From positions 496,001-560,000 of the forward strand of contig NZ_CANMIW010000002.1 of NCBI RefSeq assembly GCF_947498005.1: a stretch of 64,000 nt of DNA, read 5' to 3'. The notes beneath the pieces were generated by a model, which made no database searches, was not told the origin of the DNA, and saw nothing but the letters and a program-made list of their open reading frames with translations. Of this stretch, positions 1 through 10,519 are shown piece after piece (position 1 is the stretch's first letter; each line of letters opens with the position of its first letter). Source of the stretch: an uncultured Winogradskyella sp. (lineage in GTDB: Bacteria > Bacteroidota > Bacteroidia > Flavobacteriales > Flavobacteriaceae). Position numbers and translations under genes: made by a program.

Positions 1-698
1 TTAGCTGTAGCTGTCAATACATCAGTCTGCCCATTAAAATTAATAGGTGCATCTGAACCATTAAAACTACCAAAATAAGTTTCGTTAGTAGGAGGGCAGT
101 CGCCAGGTACACCAGGTGTTACAGTAGTTACCTTTACTGGTGTATTGGTATTTGGTACTAATGCAATATTTTCATAAGCGCCTTGACTACTAGCTGGTCG
201 TATTAAAAAACCAAATAAATCTGAGAATAAACAGGTGTTAGAATTATTTTCTTGATATTCTTCAGAGGCAAAAATATAATTGAAACTTACTTGTGTGGCA
301 ACTGAGGTAAATTCAAACTCTAATATAGTTGCATTTAGTGTCCCTGTTTCAGCGAGTGCATTTTCTAAATCATTATCGCCAACCCAATTTGTAGCGTCAT
401 CATCACTTAAACTTGTATTTGGTCCAGGTACATTTAAAAGCCTTCCAGTGCTGAGAACAATACCGCTTTCAAAAGGAAATGTAGTTCCTGCGGCATCAAA
501 ATAACCGTAACTTTGATCACTACCTCCAAAATCGCCACCTACTATATTAGTAACAATAACATTTTCAATACAATCACTATCAATTAAAATATTTTCTATG
601 AGTTCTTGTGCTGTATATGTTTGACTATCTACTGTTATATTTTGAGCAGACGAAAATAGGGATACTATTAAGGCAGTAAAAAGGATTAATCTCTTCAT
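1..698 (-). CDS. Secreted choice-of-anchor L domain protein, C-terminal part beyond the left edge
   Basis: Only the first 232 codons are in the window; the frame is open to base 3. It starts with ATG at 698 and a clear signal peptide (MKRLILFTALIVSLFSSAQ), so the protein is exported. What follows is a choice-of-anchor L domain: YGYFDAAG, FPFESGIVLSTG, FASEEY, FGFLIRP and NIALVP occur in the same order as in the neighbouring 1613-residue protein, showing that the two are paralogues. This domain is usually found in large T9SS-secreted Bacteroidota proteins, so a C-terminal sorting domain off the window is expected (inference). A perfect -7 promoter element lies just upstream, so it is probably transcribed on its own rather than with the gene at 994. 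The ligand is unknown. Confidence 0.85.
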   Translation of the reverse strand, partial: MKRLILFTALIVSLFSSAQNITVDSQTYTAQELIENILIDSDCIENVIVTNIVGGDFGGSDQSYGYFDAAGTTFPFESGIVLSTGRLLNVPGPNTSLSDDDATNWVGDNDLENALAETGTLNATILEFEFTSVATQVSFNYIFASEEYQENNSNTCLFSDLFGFLIRPASSQGAYENIALVPNTNTPVKVTTVTPGVPGDCPPTNETYFGSFNGSDAPINFNGQTDVLTATA

Positions 699-716
699 TT
701 TCTGTTTAAGGGACAG

Positions 717-724
717 CAAAGATA
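717..724 (-). promoter_or_regulatory. Bacteroidota -7 promoter element
   Basis: Read on the minus strand this is TATCTTTG, a perfect match to the Bacteroidota -7 consensus TAnnTTTG. The nearest TTTG that could be the -33 element is 23 nt further up (748-751), slightly longer than the usual 19-21. Transcription would start about 13 nt before the ATG at 698. Confidence 0.45.
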
Positions 725-907
725 AACATCTTGCAACTTTTGATATGCAAAAAGATGTTAAACATCGTTTGTTATCGATGTAACGTAAAATGAGCGATTA
801 CATTTAATATTCTAATATATCGTTTTTCCTGGGCAATAATATAATAACTTGTTTAAGTAAGTTTTATGGAAAACATTTATTGCTGTGAATTAATTAGGAT
901 AAGACCT

Positions 908-934
908 AAAAAAACCCTCTGTTTTAGAGGGTTT
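908..934 (-). terminator. Rho-independent terminator of the 1613-residue protein gene
   Basis: A 9-bp perfect stem (912-920 pairs with 926-934, 5-nt loop, AAACCCTCT core) is followed on the minus strand by a run of T. It lies 60 nt past the stop codon at 994 and separates that gene from the next one on the same strand. Confidence 0.75.
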
Positions 935-993
935 GTATAATTGTTTACTTAAATTAATAGCACGCTTAGCGACTTATTAACGTAATGGTTTTC

Positions 994-3900
994 TTAACGT
1001 TTTAAAGTGAAATGACCTTTTACATCAAAGGCAATTGAGCCTTGTTGTACATGTGCTATAAACCAATAATCACTAGTTGGCATTTTGTTTCCATTATAAT
1101 AGCCGTCCCAACCAGGAGAACTAGAATTTAATTGTTTTATAAGCTTACCATAGCGATCAAAAATGTCTATAGTGGTACCTAGTAATGTTTCAATCCCAAC
1201 AATATGCCATGCATCATTAGAGCCATCAGCATTTGGTGTAAAAAACTTTGGTATATCTACAACTAGTACTTCTTTAGTAACATTTGCACAACCGTTTAAA
1301 TCTATTATCGTTACTGTATGGTAACCCATAGCTACATTTTCGAAATGATTAGATTCTTGAGGTTCATAATCATCTAATTGATACAAATAGTCACCAATAC
1401 CACTTATTGTAACTGTAATATTGTTTGGATCAGAGAAATCAACGACTTCTGTTGTTTCTATTGTTGCAGTTTCTGATTCAGACACACCAAAATATTCAGT
1501 GTATACACATCCAAATTGTGTTGTTACTTCTACGGAGTAGTTTCCAACATCTGTTATTTCTATTTCTGGTGTAACTTCTCCCGTTGACCATAAATATGTA
1601 TCTGTAGCAACATTTGTATTTGCAGAAACCAATAATGGACCGCTTTCTAAACAAATGACTTGATCTCCAATATCAACTAATGGCAATGGATGAACAATAG
1701 CAGTAAAACTAGTAATATCGTAGCAACCTGTACTATTATTCTCTAAACGTGCATAAATAACTTCGTTATCAAAAGCCATATAATTAAGCTCTAAAGGCGA
1801 AGTCTTTTCATTTGCCTTAAGTTCGGAATTATGGTATGTAATACTAAATGAATTAGAATTATTTCCACCTAAAACACTAGAATTTTGTTGAGAAAGATCA
1901 AATTCTAAAATACCATCAAAATCATCATCACAAGCTTCCAAGTCATTTGGCTGACCCGCTGTTGGCAGTGGATTTACATTAATATTGAACTCGTAATATG
2001 TAGAACAGTGCGTTGTGCTATATTCAGTTCTCACAAATAACGTATCAAAATTAGTTTGATATGTATAATTTGTATCCAAAGCATTTGTATTTGCTATGGC
2101 ATCTGCTTCGTTGTCAAAATAACTAAATATAACATTGAAATTTGTATCTCTAGCAACTGTGTTAATTTCGGTTAAATCTACTAACTGATCATCGTTAGCA
2201 CAAACATCAAATACTTGGAAATCATTTATTAATGGTGGCTGATTAACAATTAGTTCAATTGGTGTTGTAACATAACAATTAGAAATGGTGTTAGTTACAG
2301 TCATATAAACCGTTTGCGGATTTGAAGTGTTTGTATAATTTTCAGGATTTGAAATTTCATTAATATTAGCTTCTGAATCTTCAAAGTTTTCAAAAAAGCT
2401 GAATTCTAAATCTTCTTGTCTTACATCTAATACGTTTGATTGAGCAAAAGTTAAATCAAATTGAAGTGTTCCGTCTGTATCATCATCACATTCAATTAAT
2501 GGATCTGCAGGTGCAACATCCGGCGTTCTAATTACATTTATAACAAATGATGTAACAGACTGACAGATTGTACCATTATCTATTTGAACATAAATTTGCT
2601 GTGGATTTACTGTATTTTGAAATTGAAGTGGAATTTCATTAACATCATTTACAGCATCCTCTTCAGATGTAAAGAACTTTACAGTTTGAATATCTGGAAT
2701 GCCTGCAGAAACCTCTGTTATTTTATCGGTAAAATCAAACATTGTAGAACCATCTACCACACTATCATCACAGACAAGTAGGTTTGTTGGTTCATTATAT
2801 ATAGGATTTGTACCAACTTCAATAGTGAATGAAGACGTTGTATAACAAGACTCATCTGTAGTGTTATCAATTCTTACGTATATTTCTTGTGGATTTGTTA
2901 CGTTTTCGTAGATACTCGTTTTATCTATAGCATTTGTTTTATTATCAGCATCGGCTTGGTTAATGTAGTAACTAACGTCTTTACCGGTTTGTCCACTTAA
3001 TGCTTCTTCATCTTTGTTTTCAAAAATGAATTCACCAAAACCATCTGAGTTATCTTCACAAAAAGTAAGCTCATTGACGTAGTTACTTAAATCACCAACA
3101 AATGGCAATGTATTAACGATAACATCTAATTCTTCGATTGCGTAACAACCCGTATTTGTGTTTTCAACACGCATTAAAACGATTTCAGTTTGTGCATTAT
3201 AGTTAGATACACTAGATATAGCATTTTCGTCTAATTGAGCGTCAGATAATGTGTTATGAAAAGTAACACTTCTGTTAGGTGTTGCTAATATAGAAGTAGG
3301 AATACTATTATTTAAATTAATTACAGAAAAACCATCTCTATCTGCATCACAAATAATTATTTGATCTGGTGTTTCACTTTCAGGAGCAGGTAAAACAGTA
3401 ACTTCAAAGGAGTTTGTGTCGTAACAACCTGTTTCTCCCGAAGTTATTCTAGGATATAAGGTAAAAGGATTTGTTGTATTAGTATAAAAATTTGGTAATA
3501 CATTGGTGTTATCTTCTGCATCTTGTTCTGTTGGGTAATAACTAACGTTAAAACCTTCTTGACCATCTGTTACGGCATCATCTAGTGTAGACAAGTCTGT
3601 TGTAGTAAAGCCATCTTGATCTTCATCACAAACGGTTGTACTTACGATAGAATCAAAGGTTTGAATTTGATTTAATATTAAATCAAATTCAGAAACTTCC
3701 TCACAGCCATCTTTTCTCAAGATTATAAATATCGTTTGAGGATTACTCTGGTTAGCGTATGGTATGTCTGGGTTAATTTCATTAACATCATTATCTCTTT
3801 GAGTTTCAGTTTCAAAATAATGAACAGTAACACCTTCAATATTATTTACGAAATTTATAGTAATGTCATTAAAATGAAAGTCTTCAGTACCATCGTCTGC

Positions 3901-5835
3901 AAAATCACATAGAGTGATGTCATCAATTTCTGTACCTGTAAGTAATAGGTTGGTATGTATTTCTATTGGAGCCACCGAGTAACAATTAGAATTGTCACTA
4001 ACCACTCTGATATAAACAACTTGCTCGTCAATATTGCTGTTTTGGTAATTGGCATCATTTAATATAGGGTTATCTCCAGTATCAGCATCTTCTTGAGTTT
4101 CATGAAATGTAACCGATACATCAGTTAGTCCTTCGAGAACTTCAGGGATTATTGATGTTAAATCAAAATCTGCAAAACCATCGTGATCGGAATCACAAGC
4201 ATCAATATAGTGAGGTTCCATATTCAGTACAGGGCTTTCTAAAACAGAAATATCTAAAGTTGTAGTACTAATACAACCGGTTTCAGAATTTTGTACACTA
4301 ACAAATAACTGTTCTGTTGGATTAGTGTTGGTATATGGCATAGGATAAGCGTTGACACCTGCTGATGCATCACTAGCAGAACTATGGTAAGTAACAATAA
4401 GGTTGTCTTGAGATAAAGTGATTTCAGAATCTTTTAATGCATTTAAATCCATTGCTGTAGTACCATTACCTGATTGGTCGTCGCATATTTCTAAAGGCGT
4501 AGGATTAGTGATAATTGGTTTAGAATTAACAATTAAATCAAAAGATGAATAAGCTAAACAACCATTAACCGTATCTTCAATTCTTACATAAATTGTATGT
4601 GGATTTCCAATATTTTGAATCGGACTATTTATGGCATTGGCATTGCTAATAGCATCTGTATCAGAATAGTGATAAGAAATTGCATAGGTAGAGGCAGGAA
4701 CTGAATCTATAACTTCTGCGTCTTTTGTAGTTAAATCAAAAGTTTCTACACCGTCATTACTAATATCATCACATAAAGCAAAATCTGTAATAGGCTCTGA
4801 TGTTTGCGTAGAATTTAGGGTAATATTAATATCATCCTCAATTACACAAGAACTGCCTGCTAGAGGTAATGAAATTTCAACTCTATAGTTACCAGAAGCA
4901 ATAGCTGTTAAAGTTGATTGATTTTCTGCTGGAATTTCAACATTGTTTAAAAACCAAGAATATGTCGCATTAGTATTTTGAATATTTCCATTTAAAACTG
5001 CACTATTTGCACAGGTTGTAATATCGTCTCCTAAATCGACTGAAGCATCAAAACTGTTACCTTCTATAAATACAGCCGAATCGTAATTTTTATCTGTTTG
5101 ATCAGCAATAACTAATTTTATTTGGTATTGCACATTAGGTTGTATTGCCGCAGTTGCAGAAAGTACTGTTGTTCTTCCGTTATAATTTGTATCTCCCAAA
5201 TTGTAGCCTTCAAAATATTCTTCGTTTGAAGCATCACAGAAACCAACAATGTCATCGTGTACAGTATTGGTATTAACTGGTATTGATGTACCAGGCACCA
5301 ACGCAATATTGGTGTAAGGATCGCTCGTTCCACTTTGTCTTATTAAAAATGCGAATCCATCTGAATATTCACATGGAAAGTTTCCAAAATACTCTTCGGA
5401 TGCTAAGATGTAATTAAACTGAATTTGGTTGGATATGGAAATGAAATCAAACTCAATGGAAGTAGCATTGACTGTACCAGAAATACCTAAGGCTGTTTCG
5501 AGATCACTATCAGTAAGCCAGGTCTCGTCGCCATCGTTTAAGATGTCATTATTCTGTCCGTTTCCAGCAGCATTGGCATTACCTGTGGTTAACACTATTC
5601 CGTTTTCAAAGGGGAAATCGGACGCGCCTTTTTCAAAGTAACCGTAACTACCTATACCGATAGATGTTCCGTTTGAAGGTGACGAAATGTTTGAGACTTC
5701 TACACAACCTTGTATTAGTGTGTTTTGTATTAAGTCTTGTGGTGAAACTGAATTATCTACGGTAACTTGTTGTGCAAATGAAATGCCACAAATTAAGCCC
5801 ATAAATAAGCAGAGGGAGCGATTTAAATAAGTCAT
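994..5835 (-). CDS. Giant T9SS type B surface protein with choice-of-anchor L domain and 11 tandem modules
   Basis: Secreted adhesin-like protein of 1613 residues. Order of parts: signal peptide (1-21, ending SFA-Q), choice-of-anchor L domain (about 23-265), an Ig-like domain (about 266-345), then 11 consecutive modules of about 90 residues (about 346-1385). Each module opens with C-D-x-x-x-D-G (for example CDDDFDG, CDADRDG, CDEDQDG), contains a DA-rich turn and Y-x-N, then IYVRIEN and usually GCY. A PKD/Ig-like segment with LWSTGE follows. The last ~85 residues (FFTPNADGSNDAW, IFDRYGKLI, GWDGYYNG, GHFTLKR) are the gliding motility-associated type B sorting domain, which directs export by the type IX system. 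Two cysteines per module suggest a disulfide in each, and the Asp cluster suggests calcium binding (both inferred). Own promoter and terminator; ligand unknown. Confidence 0.9.
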   Translation of the reverse strand: MTYLNRSLCLFMGLICGISFAQQVTVDNSVSPQDLIQNTLIQGCVEVSNISSPSNGTSIGIGSYGYFEKGASDFPFENGIVLTTGNANAAGNGQNNDILNDGDETWLTDSDLETALGISGTVNATSIEFDFISISNQIQFNYILASEEYFGNFPCEYSDGFAFLIRQSGTSDPYTNIALVPGTSIPVNTNTVHDDIVGFCDASNEEYFEGYNLGDTNYNGRTTVLSATAAIQPNVQYQIKLVIADQTDKNYDSAVFIEGNSFDASVDLGDDITTCANSAVLNGNIQNTNATYSWFLNNVEIPAENQSTLTAIASGNYRVEISLPLAGSSCVIEDDINITLNSTQTSEPITDFALCDDISNDGVETFDLTTKDAEVIDSVPASTYAISYHYSDTDAISNANAINSPIQNIGNPHTIYVRIEDTVNGCLAYSSFDLIVNSKPIITNPTPLEICDDQSGNGTTAMDLNALKDSEITLSQDNLIVTYHSSASDASAGVNAYPMPYTNTNPTEQLFVSVQNSETGCISTTTLDISVLESPVLNMEPHYIDACDSDHDGFADFDLTSIIPEVLEGLTDVSVTFHETQEDADTGDNPILNDANYQNSNIDEQVVYIRVVSDNSNCYSVAPIEIHTNLLLTGTEIDDITLCDFADDGTEDFHFNDITINFVNNIEGVTVHYFETETQRDNDVNEINPDIPYANQSNPQTIFIILRKDGCEEVSEFDLILNQIQTFDSIVSTTVCDEDQDGFTTTDLSTLDDAVTDGQEGFNVSYYPTEQDAEDNTNVLPNFYTNTTNPFTLYPRITSGETGCYDTNSFEVTVLPAPESETPDQIIICDADRDGFSVINLNNSIPTSILATPNRSVTFHNTLSDAQLDENAISSVSNYNAQTEIVLMRVENTNTGCYAIEELDVIVNTLPFVGDLSNYVNELTFCEDNSDGFGEFIFENKDEEALSGQTGKDVSYYINQADADNKTNAIDKTSIYENVTNPQEIYVRIDNTTDESCYTTSSFTIEVGTNPIYNEPTNLLVCDDSVVDGSTMFDFTDKITEVSAGIPDIQTVKFFTSEEDAVNDVNEIPLQFQNTVNPQQIYVQIDNGTICQSVTSFVINVIRTPDVAPADPLIECDDDTDGTLQFDLTFAQSNVLDVRQEDLEFSFFENFEDSEANINEISNPENYTNTSNPQTVYMTVTNTISNCYVTTPIELIVNQPPLINDFQVFDVCANDDQLVDLTEINTVARDTNFNVIFSYFDNEADAIANTNALDTNYTYQTNFDTLFVRTEYSTTHCSTYYEFNINVNPLPTAGQPNDLEACDDDFDGILEFDLSQQNSSVLGGNNSNSFSITYHNSELKANEKTSPLELNYMAFDNEVIYARLENNSTGCYDITSFTAIVHPLPLVDIGDQVICLESGPLLVSANTNVATDTYLWSTGEVTPEIEITDVGNYSVEVTTQFGCVYTEYFGVSESETATIETTEVVDFSDPNNITVTISGIGDYLYQLDDYEPQESNHFENVAMGYHTVTIIDLNGCANVTKEVLVVDIPKFFTPNADGSNDAWHIVGIETLLGTTIDIFDRYGKLIKQLNSSSPGWDGYYNGNKMPTSDYWFIAHVQQGSIAFDVKGHFTLKR

Positions 5836-6230
5836 TTAGTTTCGGTTAAGTTTAAAAGTTCTGGTGTAGAGTGATTTGGGGTCGACTGATACACGTTCTT
5901 TATTATGGCCGAAAAGTAGAACTAAAAAAGATGAAATACAAAAAAATACGTTGAAATACGTTAAATGTTAACATTTTTCACGATTTTATGACTTAAATGA
6001 GAGAATCAAACTACAAAAATTAGGATCTAAAATAGAATTGATAATTTTTTGTTTAATTTTTTTTGTGAGAAATATCTAACAATGCTAATTATATTTCAAT
6101 CAAAATCAAGAGGGAAGTTAAAAAAATGAAGAGGGAAATAGTATTGAATTCATACTGACGTGTTTAAAAGTATAATAACATATACTTAATTCCAAAAAAA
6201 TAAGGTGAACGACCTAAAATTTTAACAGTT
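5836..6230. other. Intergenic region, 395 bases
   Basis: Very AT-rich gap between two surface protein genes on the same strand. It contains the likely promoter of the 1613-residue protein (5911-5942). No clear hairpin terminator for the gene ending at 6231 was found, and no small gene was recognised in 5945-6225. Confidence 0.5.
5911..5942 (-). promoter_or_regulatory. Likely promoter of the 1613-residue surface protein
   Basis: Minus-strand TTTG (5942-5939), a 20-nt spacer, then TACTTTTC (5918-5911). This is the Bacteroidota -33/-7 pair with one mismatch at the last base of TAnnTTTG. The leader to the ATG at 5835 would be about 70 nt. Confidence 0.4.
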
Positions 6231-8012
6231 TTAATAATTTACGTAAACCCAACCCATCATTGGTTGAAAATTTGAGTCATTTAAATTTAAGATATAATAA
6301 TATGTACCAACAGGCACAATACTTCCGATATTATTAAGCCCTCTATTTATTTTGCCGAACCAAGGTTTTGAATTATTTCCTTCAAAAATTAAATCGCCGT
6401 AACGGTTATAGATTTGCAATTCGTGTTCAGTGAAAATATCATATAACCCTTGAATATTAAACCAATCATTATGTGTGTCATTATTTGGTGAAAATCCCTG
6501 CGGAATATAAGGAGGACAATTTTCTGTGGTTAGGTTGAATTGAAAAATTTCATAACAAGGAGGACTGTACATACGCGCATAAATAGTTTCGGGATTAAAA
6601 CTATTAGTATAATCTGACGGGATTAAAATAGGAAGCATGTTGGCTTCTAAATCCTCGAGCGTAGTAAAAAATGAGAGATCGCTTTCTTCATAGTCTATCC
6701 CTAAAAAAGCATCGTATAAATTATAAGATGAGGTTTCAAAGCCTTCATTACAACCAATAAGTAATGGAAGGGTTGTTATTTCGGGTATTAAAAGTAAATC
6801 AACATTAAATGTAGTTATGTTATTATCTTCATTTGTTTCTGTAATTATACCATTCATTGTACCATCATCATCAACAATGGCGACCACTGTAACACTAGAA
6901 TCAATATCATCAGGAAGTGTTAATAAAACAGAATTACTTTCACTTCCGTTTATTGCTATAATATTCTGGGTTTCGCTTTGTCCTAAAAGTATATCGTTGT
7001 AATAAAATGCAATTGGTGTATTGGCTGGCAAAGTGGCTGTACTATTGTTGTTATAAACGGTATAATTCAGCTCAATGGTGTTGTTACCACAATTCACAAT
7101 ATAGTCTTCAGTTGTTAATGTTGCATCAGGTAATTGACTATTCAACACAGTAATTATGTTATTAATCATAACAAAATCTTGACCAGAGGTTAGCTGAATA
7201 GTTGCAGACGTATCACCAATATTTATATTATTTTGAATATTATATACATCAATATCCATATTATATAGATTTGAAGCTCCTGTAAATGAGTTTGTACCGT
7301 TGAAAGCATTATTTGCAGGATTTAATGGGAAGTTACTTATTACACTACCATTAATAGTAAGTTGTTCGTTTACAGAAATCCCACTATCACCTTCCCAAGC
7401 AACAAATCCTATTTTTGCATTTTCATTATCTAGTACATTCAGGTTGTCTAAATTTATATTTAAAAAGGTAGGTACACTTTGTAATCCATCATATACATTT
7501 AACTGATTAAGAGGTAAGCTTAGATCTTCGTAAATAATAGTAATTGCCCAACCACCAAAATTCGTTCCTGTAGGACAGTACGTTGAGATGACACTGTTTA
7601 AATCAAAATCTGAAACTGTATATTCTGTATTTCCTTGAGTTGAGATAATGGAGGTGACATCTGCAAATGCGGCAAAAAATACGCGGTTTGGATCTAATGA
7701 ATCTTCAAACGAGCGCTCTGCACTTATAGCAATTCCATTTAATGAAATGTCTAAATCTCCAAGTCCCGAACCTGCCCAATATAAATAGGCTGCAACTATA
7801 GTTTGATCACTCTCTAGATTAAAATTAGCGGAAGATGAGGTAAGAATTGAGCAGGAGGTTCCCAATCCATTTTCTTCAGTATTCATAGTATTGCCAATGG
7901 CAGTGTAATCATATCTTCCATTAAATTGCTGATACAAAGAAATATCTTGCGCCATTAATGGTAGTGTTGCACCAATTAATAAGTAAATTAATATTAAGTT
8001 GCATTTATTCAA
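6231..8012 (-). CDS. T9SS type B sorted protein with CARDB-like domain
   Basis: Secreted protein of 593 residues. Signal peptide ends at LMAQ (about residue 22). An N-terminal beta domain has the pattern VAAYLYWAGSG, FADVTSII and GGWAITIIYED, seen in DUF11-type surface proteins. Next is a CARDB-like segment (about 285-400; ELNYTVYNNN, ETNEDNNITTF), then one degenerate copy of the ~90-residue module shared with the neighbours, which lacks the usual CDxDxDG start. The C-terminus (GFSPNNDTHNDWF, IYNRYGDLIFEG, MGWVYVNY) is a divergent type B sorting domain: it ends in VYVNY rather than the FTLKR of its neighbours. It is the last gene of a probable operon with the genes starting at 10519 and 13953 (38 bp gap). 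Function unknown; probably structural or adhesive. Confidence 0.85.
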   Translation of the reverse strand: MNKCNLILIYLLIGATLPLMAQDISLYQQFNGRYDYTAIGNTMNTEENGLGTSCSILTSSSANFNLESDQTIVAAYLYWAGSGLGDLDISLNGIAISAERSFEDSLDPNRVFFAAFADVTSIISTQGNTEYTVSDFDLNSVISTYCPTGTNFGGWAITIIYEDLSLPLNQLNVYDGLQSVPTFLNINLDNLNVLDNENAKIGFVAWEGDSGISVNEQLTINGSVISNFPLNPANNAFNGTNSFTGASNLYNMDIDVYNIQNNINIGDTSATIQLTSGQDFVMINNIITVLNSQLPDATLTTEDYIVNCGNNTIELNYTVYNNNSTATLPANTPIAFYYNDILLGQSETQNIIAINGSESNSVLLTLPDDIDSSVTVVAIVDDDGTMNGIITETNEDNNITTFNVDLLLIPEITTLPLLIGCNEGFETSSYNLYDAFLGIDYEESDLSFFTTLEDLEANMLPILIPSDYTNSFNPETIYARMYSPPCYEIFQFNLTTENCPPYIPQGFSPNNDTHNDWFNIQGLYDIFTEHELQIYNRYGDLIFEGNNSKPWFGKINRGLNNIGSIVPVGTYYYILNLNDSNFQPMMGWVYVNY

Positions 8013-8050
8013 GATGGTGTATTCTTTATATTTTAGATATTTGATAGGCT

Positions 8051-10519
8051 TTAGCGTTTTAAAGTAAAGTGTCCTGTTAAAGTTCTTCCGTCTTCAAGTT
8101 TAACTTTAAACCAATAATCATTAGTTGGTAATTGAGCACCATTATAGGTGCCATCCCAACCTGCACTCAATGGATCTAGTTTTTTTATAAGTTTCCCATA
8201 GCGATCAAAGATAAAAATATCAGAATTCGATTGAAATTGAGTTGATACACCACTGACTTGCCAAAAATCGTTTTCAGTATCGTTATTTGGTGTGAAAAAT
8301 TTTGGAAAACCAATAACTGAAACTAGTTGATCTGCGATACCACAATTATTTTTATCTCTAACATAAACAGTGTAAAGACCAGCAAGCACATTGTTAAAAA
8401 TATTAGAGTTTTGGTAAGGACCGTTAATATCGTTTAAGGCATATTCATAATTTCCACCATTACCACTTGCTAAAATTGTAATAGTGTTATTCTGTAAACC
8501 ATCTTCAACCTCAATACTGGTTATTGTAGCAATATTTGAAGCTACCACAGTTATTGTTCTATCCTTGGAGCATCCAAATGAATTTGTAACACTCACAGTG
8601 TACGTTCCTGGAGCATCTACTTCAATTTCAGTAGTTGTTTCACCTGTTGACCATAAATAGCTGTAGTTATTCGGGATATCATTGATTACTCCACCAGTTA
8701 AGGTTGTAGTTGATGGCGCAAGATTTTCGCAATAAATTCTTTCATCTGATATTTCTATATTCGGTAACTCATAAACCGAAAGCTCAATTTCACTTATACC
8801 GTAACAAGCATTTGAGTTTTCTACACGTGCATAAATGGTTTGATTGTAAGCTACAGTATTGGTATATAAATTATTTAAAGGGTTGGTCTCAATTAAGGCA
8901 TCTAGATATGTTTCATAATAGGTTAAGATTAAGTCAGATGGTATACCTGCTAAAACATCGTTATTAATAGTATCTAAATCAAATTCCATAAAACCGTCCT
9001 CTAAGCCATCTGTGTCGCATAGTTCTATACTGGCGTTATTGGATGAAGTTGTACTTACTTCCAACGATATTTCACTAAAATTTACACAGCCACTGTTAGT
9101 ATTAGTTACCCTTGCATATACTATTTGAGGATTGAAAAAATTCTCAAATGAAGTTCCATCTATAGGATCATTTTGATTTTCTGCATCTACTTGAGATAGG
9201 TAAAATTCAATTGTAGTTTCAGAAATGTTATTAGTAATATCTACAGCAGCTTCGGTCAAATTGAAAATGGTATAGCCTTCTGGAATTCCGTCTTCATCAC
9301 ACTGAATAAGCGAAACGTCATTTGCAATTGGTTTCGCCAATACAGTAGCATTAAATGAGGTAAATCCTATGCATCCAAGATCTAAGTCTTCAATTCTTGC
9401 AAATATTTCTGTAGATCCAGGTGCAGTATTTGTGTAAATGAGCGGTAGAGGAGAGGTTAATGATTCGGCATTAGCTTGAGATGAATAATAGCTAATATCA
9501 TAATTAATATTATTAATTCCTTCAATAATTTCTTGGCTTACGTTATTAAAATCAAAAGTAGCTAGTCCATTTTGATCATTGCCATCTGTGTCATTGTCAC
9601 AAATTTCGTAATCGTTAGGCTGGTTAAAGTTTGTTAATGCCGTTACATTCAACGTAAAATTGTTAATGATAAAGCAGTCTGTGGTTGTATTTTCTATCCT
9701 TACATAAATATCTTGACTACTAGACGTGTTATTAAATACATCACTTAATGCATCTGCATTAATGTTAGCATCACTTTCAGATAAATGATAACTCACAGAA
9801 ACATCTCCCTCACCATTAATTATATCTTGCGATAGTTGACTTAAATCAAATTCTCTAATAGTATCGTCGTAAGGTGCAAGATCATCGCAAATATTTATGT
9901 TAGGTAAAATAGTAGAATTAGGGTTAGACAATAACGGATTTGATGGACCTTCAGGAAAGGTTGCTGTCCCTGTCCAATTTATAGAAAAGGGACTATTTCC
10001 GATCGGTCTATCAATAACAATAAAATAGCTTTCACCAGCAAGAGCATCTATTGCGCTCACAAAACTATCACCATCAGCACCAGGTCCTTCATTGGTAGCA
10101 GGATCTGTAGTATTTAATCCTGTAAGATTATTGCCTTGGTTTGCCGCAGCAGGATTAGTTGTAGAGCAACGAATTGCTTGTCCTATACTACCACAACTTG
10201 CATTTGGCCCAAAAATAAAGAAGTCATAATCTTCATTTATACTACTGCTACCTGGTGTCAATGTAAACGCCAATGTACCATCTGTAGCAATATTAACCTT
10301 CAACCAAATACTATTGTTTTCTTGTCCGGAACATGAGTTTGAGCTATTCAGTTCTTGCGTGCCTGAGCCATTAACGTCTAAAGTAAAGTCAGAATTTCCG
10401 CAAACCGTTACGGCAAATTGGCAATCGTTTGGTTGCTGTGCAAATACCATAAAGTTGAAAATGAACGTTATGGTAATAGTTAGTGTAGATTTAAAAAAAG
10501 TGGTAAAATTTTGGGTCAT
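8051..10519 (-). CDS. T9SS type B surface protein with four modules
   Basis: Secreted protein of 822 residues. A signal peptide (ending MVFAQ) is followed by a beta-sandwich domain of about 180 residues that looks like a pre-peptidase/CUB-type jelly roll (DYDFFIFGP, ESYFIVIDRP). Then come four ~90-residue Cys/Asp modules (openings ICDDLAPYDD, ICDNDTDG, QCDEDGIPEG, LCDTDGLEDG), a PKD-like LWSTGETTTEIE segment, a segment containing KDRTITV and YEYALND, and a type B sorting domain (FFTPNNDTENDFW, IFDRYGKLIKKL, HFTLKR). From the third module to the end it is closely similar to the upstream 1145-residue protein, so the pair arose by duplication. Its ATG overlaps the upstream stop codon (ATGA at 10516-10519), which implies translational coupling. 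Confidence 0.88.
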   Translation of the reverse strand: MTQNFTTFFKSTLTITITFIFNFMVFAQQPNDCQFAVTVCGNSDFTLDVNGSGTQELNSSNSCSGQENNSIWLKVNIATDGTLAFTLTPGSSSINEDYDFFIFGPNASCGSIGQAIRCSTTNPAAANQGNNLTGLNTTDPATNEGPGADGDSFVSAIDALAGESYFIVIDRPIGNSPFSINWTGTATFPEGPSNPLLSNPNSTILPNINICDDLAPYDDTIREFDLSQLSQDIINGEGDVSVSYHLSESDANINADALSDVFNNTSSSQDIYVRIENTTTDCFIINNFTLNVTALTNFNQPNDYEICDNDTDGNDQNGLATFDFNNVSQEIIEGINNINYDISYYSSQANAESLTSPLPLIYTNTAPGSTEIFARIEDLDLGCIGFTSFNATVLAKPIANDVSLIQCDEDGIPEGYTIFNLTEAAVDITNNISETTIEFYLSQVDAENQNDPIDGTSFENFFNPQIVYARVTNTNSGCVNFSEISLEVSTTSSNNASIELCDTDGLEDGFMEFDLDTINNDVLAGIPSDLILTYYETYLDALIETNPLNNLYTNTVAYNQTIYARVENSNACYGISEIELSVYELPNIEISDERIYCENLAPSTTTLTGGVINDIPNNYSYLWSTGETTTEIEVDAPGTYTVSVTNSFGCSKDRTITVVASNIATITSIEVEDGLQNNTITILASGNGGNYEYALNDINGPYQNSNIFNNVLAGLYTVYVRDKNNCGIADQLVSVIGFPKFFTPNNDTENDFWQVSGVSTQFQSNSDIFIFDRYGKLIKKLDPLSAGWDGTYNGAQLPTNDYWFKVKLEDGRTLTGHFTLKR

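Larger units (their letters stand above)
699..993. other. Intergenic region with a promoter and a terminator
   Basis: This gap of nearly 300 bases holds a -7 promoter element for the leftmost gene (717-724) and the terminator of the 1613-residue protein gene (912-934). The stretch between them, 735-905, is AT-rich and I see no gene or further structure in it. Confidence 0.6.

Noticed and set aside
280..504. Plus-strand ORF of 74 codons opposite the leftmost gene
   Set aside because: It is the shadow of the choice-of-anchor L coding region; the same shadow appears at 5429-5641 opposite the paralogous domain.
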